In this document: piece by piece, positions 1 through 4,036 of the stretch
Layout of the letters: the number at the start of each line of letters is the position of its first letter
How positions within the stretch are numbered: the first letter of the stretch is position 1
Assembly (NCBI GenBank): GCA_900554975.1
Contig: USJI01000069.1
Span: 1-6,534, forward strand
Reading direction: 5' to 3'
Length of the DNA: 6,534 nt
DNA from: an uncultured Ruminococcus sp.
GTDB taxonomy: Bacteria; Bacillota; Clostridia; Oscillospirales; Ruminococcaceae
The notes under the pieces: generated by a model
Databases searched by the model: none
Seen by the model: the letters and a program-made list of their open reading frames with translations, nothing else
Told to the model about the DNA's origin: nothing
Made by a program: the position numbers and the translations under genes

Positions 1-806
1 CAGCCTGTTGTAGTGTTCGGATCATCATAGAGCGTGATTTTTTCGATCCTGGCAAGTTCTTCTTGATTTAAGCCTTTAAGAACACTGTATAGTTTGAATG
101 GATTGGAATTTTCGCAGTCAACAGCAATTGCGGTCTTGGCTGAACTGTCGATAAAATTATAAATGTTGTTTCTGGTATCGTCATCGGCATCACGGTACTT
201 CGTGTAATCGGAAAAGACATCGCCGTTCATTTCGTACAGAAGTTTGAGAAATTTGCGGTCAGATGAGAGAATACCGCCGTAATTGCCGGGGGTCCAGTAT
301 ATGTACTGCTGAAACGGATAATACTCGATGTTCGCCATGTACTTGGCAAACTCGTCCTTCATCACGTTCGGCTTATTGTATTTCGGGACGTAAAACAGGT
401 TTCTGATATAGTCCCAATTTATCCAATCGTAGAAAAGCCCCGAACAGCTGTCAATATGCTCGTTTATAAGCCGTGTGAGATCCTGCATATACTTTTCGGA
501 ACGGTAATTTGCCTGAATGACCTGTATTCCCCATTTCTCAAGCTGACGAATATTGTCTTTGTCATACCATTCAAGAGAAGTCAGGTTTTTCAGGTTAAAG
601 CGCATAGCGTCATCGGTCTTTTTGAAATGCTGAAACAATGAAGTCCTCAGCTTGCTCAGATAACGGATAATGGTCGCTTCTTTGCTGGTATAGAGAGTGT
701 CGAGCGTATCGGGACATTCTTCCCTGAAACTCGTTTCCAATGCCGATTTTCTTACTCCAATCAGGTAGGCTATGGCAGTTACTACCTCTTTTGTATCAAC
801 GGTCAA
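1..806 (-). CDS. PIN/NYN-like nuclease-domain protein, partial (3' end beyond the left edge)
   Basis: The reading frame is open for 268 codons from a TTG start to the window edge. The start is well supported: AAAGGAGG lies 6 bases upstream, and the previous gene's stop is only 2 bases away, which implies coupled translation. The first ~220 residues are rich in Tyr, Trp, Phe and charged residues (for example FYDWINWDYIRNLFY near 140) and match no family I recognise. From about residue 220 there is a hydrophobic strand followed by D-x-E-N (AIAVDCENSNPFKL, Asp230, Glu232, Asn233) and then a second strand, IEKITLYDDPNT. This strand-DxEN pattern is typical of the first catalytic acidic strand of NYN/PIN-like metal-dependent ribonuclease domains; the remaining acidic residues would lie outside the window. 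No signal peptide or membrane segment is visible, so it is probably cytoplasmic. A nuclease role is inferred from this motif alone. Confidence 0.75.
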   Translation of the reverse strand, partial: MTVDTKEVVTAIAYLIGVRKSALETSFREECPDTLDTLYTSKEATIIRYLSKLRTSLFQHFKKTDDAMRFNLKNLTSLEWYDKDNIRQLEKWGIQVIQANYRSEKYMQDLTRLINEHIDSCSGLFYDWINWDYIRNLFYVPKYNKPNVMKDEFAKYMANIEYYPFQQYIYWTPGNYGGILSSDRKFLKLLYEMNGDVFSDYTKYRDADDDTRNNIYNFIDSSAKTAIAVDCENSNPFKLYSVLKGLNQEELARIEKITLYDDPNTTTG

Positions 807-808
807 GG

Positions 809-1069
809 TTATCCTCCTTTATCGCTTGTATTTTCGATATGTTTGTCGATGACCGTCATTATCTCGTTAAGCCGACTTTCTCCGATACCTTTGATCTTGC
901 TCAGATCGGCTCGTAAGCTGTCATAATCAATGGGGTGCGTTTCTTCCTCGGCTCTCTGATAGCCCTGAGCAAAGACATTTCTCACGAAAGTCTCCATTTC
1001 GGCACGGTTCATTGATTTGATCTGCTTGTATAATGCACGGTTTACTAATTCTTCGTTTTCGTTATCCAT
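809..1069 (-). CDS. Small protein with helix-hairpin-helix-like C-terminus
   Basis: This encodes an 86-residue soluble protein that I cannot assign to a named family. The ATG at 1069 is chosen because GGAGG sits 8 bases before it; a GTG at 1078 is in frame but lies inside the ribosome site itself. Residues about 5-42 look helical and charged (NRALYKQIKSMNRAEMETF, then QGYQRAEEE), similar in style to small phage and mobile-element proteins. Residues about 55-73 read LSKIKGIGESRLNEIM. A hydrophobic-x-GIG turn between two helices is the hallmark of helix-hairpin-helix motifs, which bind the DNA or RNA backbone without sequence specificity. It is the first gene of an operon with the PIN-like gene, separated by 2 bases. 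The pairing suggests a nucleic-acid-binding partner for a nuclease, which is inference. Confidence 0.7.
   Translation of the reverse strand: MDNENEELVNRALYKQIKSMNRAEMETFVRNVFAQGYQRAEEETHPIDYDSLRADLSKIKGIGESRLNEIMTVIDKHIENTSDKGG
813..820 (-). promoter_or_regulatory. Ribosome binding site that sets a TTG start
   Basis: AAAGGAGG lies inside the last codons of the 86-residue gene, 6 bases before the TTG at 806. No ATG or GTG in this frame has a comparable site nearby, so it decides the non-ATG start of the PIN-like gene. Confidence 0.8.
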
Positions 1070-1100
1070 TGCATTCACCTCCGATCTGCTCTATGAGTCA

Positions 1101-1129
1101 ATTATAGCACGAATGGCGGTATATTGCAA
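1101..1129 (-). promoter_or_regulatory. Sigma-A-type promoter of the HhH/PIN-like operon
   Basis: On the minus strand, TTGCAA (1129-1124) and a perfect TATAAT (1106-1101) are separated by 17 bases. The -10 ends about 31 bases before the ATG at 1069, leaving a short leader with the GGAGG site. Confidence 0.7.
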
Positions 1130-1158
1130 TGGAAAGGGCGTGAAAAAGTGTGTGGAGA

Positions 1159-1187
1159 TTGACTTTTTCGGGGCTGTTTGGTATAAT
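1159..1187 (+). promoter_or_regulatory. Sigma-A-type promoter of the PfkB-family kinase gene
   Basis: TTGACT (1159-1164) and TATAAT (1182-1187) have an exact 17-base spacer. The -10 ends 78 bases before the GTG start, so the leader is about 70 bases. It is divergent from the promoter at 1101-1129, with 29 bases between the two -35 boxes. I found no convincing riboswitch or strong operator in the leader. Confidence 0.8.
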
Positions 1188-1265
1188 AAGGGTTAGTGAG
1201 AGGGCAACTTGGCTTTCTCTGCTAAATCGTAATTTACTTTTCCAAAACAGAAAGGTTGGATAAAT

Positions 1266-2057
1266 GTGAATATTATTGCTATGACTTGTATGTGCGTAGA
1301 TGTTTTTGATGATACTGGAGAAATCCGTCCCGGTGGTGAAGCATTGAACTTTGCTGCAATTGCATCAAAATACAATCATATTTCAGTTGATCTTCTTGGT
1401 GCAATTGGTGACGATGATTATGGTAAGGCAATATTGAAATCTATTGAAAATAAACCTATCAACAAAGAGTTTATCCACATTATTTCAGGCTCTGCTACTG
1501 CAAGCCATCGGATTTATCTTACTGAGAAAGGTGATAGATATTTCAAGGATGATTCATGGAACGGTGGTATTCATGACACATATCTTCTTAGCGATTCTGA
1601 CAAGAAAAGAATTGCAAGTGCTGATGTTATCTTTATAACCTTTGATTCTCCTAATTTTGATGATGTATTAGAACTTAGAAAGAGTTGTCGTTTTCAGCTT
1701 GCCGTTGACTTCAACGTGCTAAGAGATTTTAAAAAAATAGAAACTATTGTACCGTACATTGACTTCTTTTTTATCAGTGGTGAGAAGAGTATTCTTTTAC
1801 AATTTCAAAAATCTGAACAGTATGACAACATATTTAACATTACACTTGCAGAAAATGGCAGCGTTACTTATTATATGGGAAAAGAATATAGAGTGGATGC
1901 TGTGCCTGTCAATAATGTAATTGATACAACTGGGTGCGGTGACAGTTATCATGCTGGCTTTCTTTGTTCATATTTGAGAGATTGTGATATTATAAATGCA
2001 ATGAATGAATGTTCAAGAGTCGCTTCTAAAACATTAAGTCATATTGGTGGCTTTTAA
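1266..2057 (+). CDS. PfkB-family sugar kinase, fructoselysine 6-kinase (FrlD)-like
   Basis: This 263-residue protein is a ribokinase/PfkB-fold kinase, which transfers phosphate from ATP to a sugar hydroxyl in the cytoplasm. It shows the first family signature near the N-terminus (GGEALNFA, residues 23-30), GAIGDDDYG near 45-53, and the C-terminal ATP and anion-hole signature DTTGCGDSYHAGF at 220-232. Asp226 is the expected catalytic base. From memory, the length and the ending (ASKTLSHIGGF) resemble E. coli FrlD (261 residues, ending AAKTIQYHGAW) more than ribokinase or fructokinase. The GTG start is preferred because AGAAAGG lies 10 bases upstream and the N-terminal strand (NIIAMTCMCVD) aligns with that of FrlD. 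No deglycase, transporter or regulator gene is adjacent, so the substrate is unproven. Base composition is low: 23 of 60 bases are G or C at 1561-1620, against 36 of 60 at 2401-2460. It has its own promoter and terminator. Confidence 0.9.
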   Translation: MNIIAMTCMCVDVFDDTGEIRPGGEALNFAAIASKYNHISVDLLGAIGDDDYGKAILKSIENKPINKEFIHIISGSATASHRIYLTEKGDRYFKDDSWNGGIHDTYLLSDSDKKRIASADVIFITFDSPNFDDVLELRKSCRFQLAVDFNVLRDFKKIETIVPYIDFFFISGEKSILLQFQKSEQYDNIFNITLAENGSVTYYMGKEYRVDAVPVNNVIDTTGCGDSYHAGFLCSYLRDCDIINAMNECSRVASKTLSHIGGF

Positions 2058-2121
2058 CGGGTATATGTTAATCTTGCAACATCAAATTATGATTTAGCTT
2101 AGTAACTGAATACACTCAAAC

Positions 2122-2160
2122 ACGGATAGACCGTCCTCATCAGACGGCTATCCGTTTCTT
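2122..2160 (+). terminator. Rho-independent terminator, possibly bidirectional
   Basis: ACGGATAG-a-CCGTC pairs with GACGG-CTATCCGT across a 7-base loop (2122-2155), giving 13 base pairs with one bulged A, followed by TTCTTGTT. It lies about 65 bases after the kinase stop. The minus-strand gene ending at 2162 meets the same hairpin from the other side, although the T tract in that direction is weak. Confidence 0.8.
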
Positions 2161-2161
2161 G

Positions 2162-2380
2162 TTATTCCGCATACCCACAATCCGTAACTGTAAGCTCGGT
2201 ATGTTCGCTGTCCTGCGGATCGTAAATATCATATATCACTGAACTGCACCCCATAGACTTGCAGAACTCTGTTGCCTTGTTCAGAAAATCAGACGGTATC
2301 TCAGTTTGTGTGCCGTCATTTTTGATAAGCATAACTCCGCTTTTCCGCAAATTCTCTATAAATTCTTCACTCGTCATCAT
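2162..2380 (-). CDS. Small acidic protein, unrecognised
   Basis: This is a protein of about 72 residues of unknown function, last in the minus-strand cluster. It opens with TSEEFIENLRKSGVMLI, a likely helix and strand, and continues with IPSDFLNKATEFCKSMG, a second helix, then a strand (SSVIYDIYD) and an acidic end. No metal motif, signal peptide or membrane segment is seen. Three ATGs occur in a row at 2383, 2380 and 2377, lying 3, 6 and 9 bases from the GAGG at 2390-2387. The second is taken here, but the third fits equally well. The start overlaps the end of the zinc-ribbon gene in another frame, so translation is probably coupled. Confidence 0.65.
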   Translation of the reverse strand: MMTSEEFIENLRKSGVMLIKNDGTQTEIPSDFLNKATEFCKSMGCSSVIYDIYDPQDSEHTELTVTDCGYAE

Positions 2381-2549
2381 CATTCACCTCAACACGTTCC
2401 TCGCCCTCGCCGGTTTCAAGGGTCACAGCGTTGGCATAGATCAGCCAGTCGTTCAGGCAGTCAAGGGAGCAGAAACTCTGGTTTGTGTCCTGGTGCTTGT
2501 AATAAGCCTTGCCTGCTGGTATCTCCTTGTAACAGTTCGCGCAAAACAT
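2367..2549 (-). CDS. Small four-cysteine zinc-ribbon protein
   Basis: This 60-residue protein has two cysteine pairs: CANC at residues 3-6 and FCSLDC with Cys27 and Cys31. The C-x2-C...C-x3-C layout, with an aromatic residue before the second pair, resembles short FCS/TRASH-type treble-clef zinc fingers, which bind zinc structurally and often contact nucleic acid or protein. The C-terminus (about residues 45-60) is an acidic tail ending VNDDDE. The ATG at 2549 is chosen because GAGG lies 7 bases upstream; an in-frame GTG at 2555 overlaps that site. The ribosome site overlaps the stop of the preceding gene, and the end overlaps the next gene's start. The zinc-ribbon call is firm, but the biological role is unknown. 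Confidence 0.75.
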   Translation of the reverse strand: MFCANCYKEIPAGKAYYKHQDTNQSFCSLDCLNDWLIYANAVTLETGEGEERVEVNDDDE

Positions 2550-2558
2550 GACCACACC

Positions 2559-2969
2559 TCACACATATATCATCGCTTCAAACACGCTTTCCCTTGCCTG
2601 CTGCTGAAGCAGATTTCCTATCGCACCTTCGGTGACAATATCGCCCTTTTCGTGTGCTTCCTGAAACTCACGGCTGTTCGCTTTCAAAAGCTCTTCCTGG
2701 CTGTCAAGAGCGTCAAACACCCTGTTGTCAAGGTCAGAGAGATACTGAAAAATCTCCCCATTGTCCACAAGTCTCTGCAAGCGTTCGGGGTTTTCCTCCT
2801 CCGAATAGTGCAGATGATAGCGGATATAGTCACGGAAGAAACGATGTTCCTCGGTCTTGAATGTCTTGGGGTGAACGTGCGTGACCGTCTGCGTGTCCGT
2901 ATCCACTGACCACACGGGCATTTCGCCACGTTCAGGCACATTCACAAGCTCCTTGCTCTTAAATATCAT
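2559..2969 (-). CDS. Possible TnpV-like mobile-element protein
   Basis: This is a 136-residue, highly charged soluble protein. The ATG at 2969 has a GAGGT site overlapping the previous gene's stop. The N-terminal ~35 residues form a short strand-rich segment (MPVWSVDTDTQTVTHVHP). The middle is helical, with RDYIRYHLHYSEEENPERLQ followed by GEIFQYLSDLDNRVFDAL near residues 73-89. The order RY-L/H...N/Y..L..G.I..YL..ID recalls the core of TnpV, a short protein of unknown biochemical function encoded on clostridial transposons and conjugative elements. That resemblance is from memory and is only moderate; the N-terminus differs. The end (EGAIGNLLQQQARES) is Gln-rich and helical. It could equally be an unnamed accessory family. 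That it is a real gene is well supported by start signal, packing and frame. Confidence 0.6.
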   Translation of the reverse strand: MIFKSKELVNVPERGEMPVWSVDTDTQTVTHVHPKTFKTEEHRFFRDYIRYHLHYSEEENPERLQRLVDNGEIFQYLSDLDNRVFDALDSQEELLKANSREFQEAHEKGDIVTEGAIGNLLQQQARESVFEAMIYV

Positions 2970-2978
2970 AACTGTACC

Positions 2979-3527
2979 TCACTTTTTCTTCTTCATCATA
3001 AAGTAACCGCCAACTCCCACACCTGCGGCGATAGCCACTCCTGCGATGATTGGCATAGGGTTGCTCTCAGACGCACCTGAACGGCTCTCAGAACCGCTTG
3101 AAGCGGTGTCGGGTGTAACTTCACTGTCTGCACCAGAAGTTCCCTCAGAAGCCGATTCCGTTCCGCCTGAGACCTTGCCTATCACTCTCGGTGAGCCGTT
3201 GCCGTCATCGTCGATATGCCTGCCCTGCGGCACTTCGGGTTCTTCATCGTCCTTTAAGGTGCTGAACGGCGGAAAGCTGTCTACGGTGTTTCCGTTTTCA
3301 TCGGTCATGATCCAATTGTCCTGCCAATAGGTGAAAGAATAGCTGTGTTCGGGTGTTTCAATGGTCCAGTTGCCGTTGTCATCATCGTTGAAGTCGAAGT
3401 CCTCGATGTAACTGCGGTAGTAGTCCTTGTATTCGTATTTCAGTTCACCCAGCTCGGACCAGTCATATTCGTCCGAGCCGTAGTTCTCGTCAAGCCACTT
3501 GTCAAGCAGGTGGTGCTTGTGCTGGAT
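2979..3527 (-). pseudogene. 3' remnant of a membrane-anchored surface protein gene
   Basis: The frame is open for 182 codons, but on its upstream side it begins at an in-frame TAA (3530-3528). No ATG, GTG or TTG occurs before the ATG at 3308, which has no ribosome site and lies in mid-domain. Coding character clearly continues upstream of 3308, with an aromatic and acidic stretch (DKWLDENYGSDEYDWSELG, later TIETPEHSYSFTYWQDNW), so this is the C-terminal part of a longer protein. After a linker comes a low-complexity Ser/Gly/Glu/Thr region (about residues 118-156), then one membrane segment (PMPIIAGVAIAAGVGVGGYF) and a KKKK cytoplasmic end. This is the usual tail-anchor layout of a Gram-positive cell-surface protein without an LPXTG sorting motif. 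The lost N-terminus prevents family assignment. Confidence 0.7.
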
Positions 3528-3555
3528 TTAAGGTTATTTGGGAGGAGTAATAAAT
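3528..3555. other. Recombination junction between remnant operon and plus-strand gene
   Basis: The open frame of the minus-strand remnant is lost at 3528-3530, and the ribosome site of the plus-strand gene (GGAGGAG, 3541-3547) begins only 11 bases further on. Composition, strand and gene completeness change here together. There is no room for either gene's promoter. No duplicated target site or inverted terminal repeat is evident. The breakpoint could lie a few bases either side. Confidence 0.5.
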
Positions 3556-3867
3556 ATGTTTGATTTAGAAAGTGTCAAAGAATTATTCAAAACTGAGCCT
3601 AATACAGCATTTTTTTGGTCAGGATTAGGCAAAAATGGTGCGGAAATTGCCAAAGAAGTAGCAAAGTCAAATGGCGGAGTAACGTTGGAAATGTTAATGG
3701 AGCAAAATAAGCAGAAACTTATTGAAGCCGGATTTCCATATGATGAAGATTTCGATCGTTTTATATGGAATGGTACTGATCCTGAAAATGTAAAAGCCTG
3801 GAAAGACCTTTCGAAAGCATACGCAAGTCAAGCATCAGGGAATGTTCGTGCCGTTTTAGGTGACTGA
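3556..3867 (+). CDS. ADP-ribosyl cyclase/NADase-like domain, apparently C-terminally truncated
   Basis: This encodes a 103-residue protein without signal peptide or membrane segment. The ATG is preceded by GGAGGAG at an 8-base spacing. The motif order matches the CD38/Aplysia ADP-ribosyl cyclase fold as I remember it: FFWSG (Trp21), a helix AEIAKEVAKSNGG, TLE (Glu45), a variable segment, then WKDLSKAYASQASGNVRAVL (Trp82 to Leu101). Aplysia cyclase has FWSG, TLEDTL and FWGMASSSYAHSAEGEV in the same order. These enzymes cleave or cyclise NAD+, and bacterial relatives occur as toxin tips of polymorphic secreted proteins. The catalytic glutamate of the family lies further on, in a strand after this block. 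Here the protein ends at LGD, and no other frame after the stop restores it, so the domain is probably inactive unless Glu45 or a partner compensates. It is AT-rich and has no promoter and no visible immunity gene. The family call rests on remembered motifs. Confidence 0.6.
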   Translation: MFDLESVKELFKTEPNTAFFWSGLGKNGAEIAKEVAKSNGGVTLEMLMEQNKQKLIEAGFPYDEDFDRFIWNGTDPENVKAWKDLSKAYASQASGNVRAVLGD

Positions 3868-3946
3868 CGAGGATACTTAAAAAAACAGCCTTTATATTTA
3901 TTACTTTGTTATATAAAAAAATAATTGTAAATGCTGATTTGCATGA

Positions 3947-3975
3947 TTGACAGCCAAGAAATAATATGGTAAAAT
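3947..3975 (+). promoter_or_regulatory. Extended -10 sigma-A promoter of the lyase gene
   Basis: TTGACA (3947-3952) and TAAAAT (3970-3975) are separated by 17 bases, with TGG just before the -10. This sits in the AT-rich gap 3868-4036, which otherwise contains only an AT-only inverted repeat (3891-3897 with 3911-3917) and no convincing terminator for the upstream gene. The leader of about 55 bases ends in GAGAGGG, 7 bases before the ATG at 4037. Confidence 0.8.
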
Positions 3976-4036
3976 ATAGCTATAAATTATTCTTGTTGTG
4001 CATTGATTTTATATAATTTGATGAGAGGGATTTAAG

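Larger units (their letters stand above)
2162..3527 (-). mobile_element. Probable mobile-element remnant (decapitated small-gene operon)
   Basis: Four reading frames on one strand are packed with a 17-base or smaller overlap and gaps of about 9 bases, each with its own GAGG-type site. Sampled composition is clearly richer in G and C than the flanking plus-strand genes (36 of 60 at 2401-2460 and 30 of 60 at 3421-3480, against 22 of 60 at 3601-3660). The first gene lacks its 5' end and no promoter remains. A possible TnpV-like protein and an extracellular membrane-anchored tail fit the accessory genes of clostridial conjugative or transposable elements. No integrase, relaxase, terminal repeat or attachment site is visible, so the call is inference. 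Confidence 0.4.

Noticed and set aside
1070..1078. GTG at 1078 as start of the 86-residue gene (adds three residues)
   Set aside because: The GTG is part of the GGAGGTG ribosome site; the ATG at 1069 has correct spacing.
2259..2909. Long 216-codon plus-strand open frame opposite the small-gene cluster
   Set aside because: It crosses three minus-strand genes that each have ribosome sites and coherent motifs. Its hydrophobic, His- and Val-rich product is typical of an antisense shadow.
3046..3330. Open frame on the plus strand opposite the surface-protein remnant
   Set aside because: It is the antisense of a Ser/Gly/Glu low-complexity region, with no ribosome site; the minus strand has sensible domain content.
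3891..3917. Inverted repeat TTTATAT/ATATAAA after the cyclase-like gene
   Set aside because: The seven-pair stem is AT only, with a 13-base loop and no T tract; it is too weak to call a terminator or operator.
3868..3940. Possible frameshift that would restore the missing end of the cyclase-like domain
   Set aside because: All three frames after the stop reach another stop quickly or give Lys/Leu-rich noise, and none contains a glutamate-bearing strand like the family's. Deletion fits better than frameshift.
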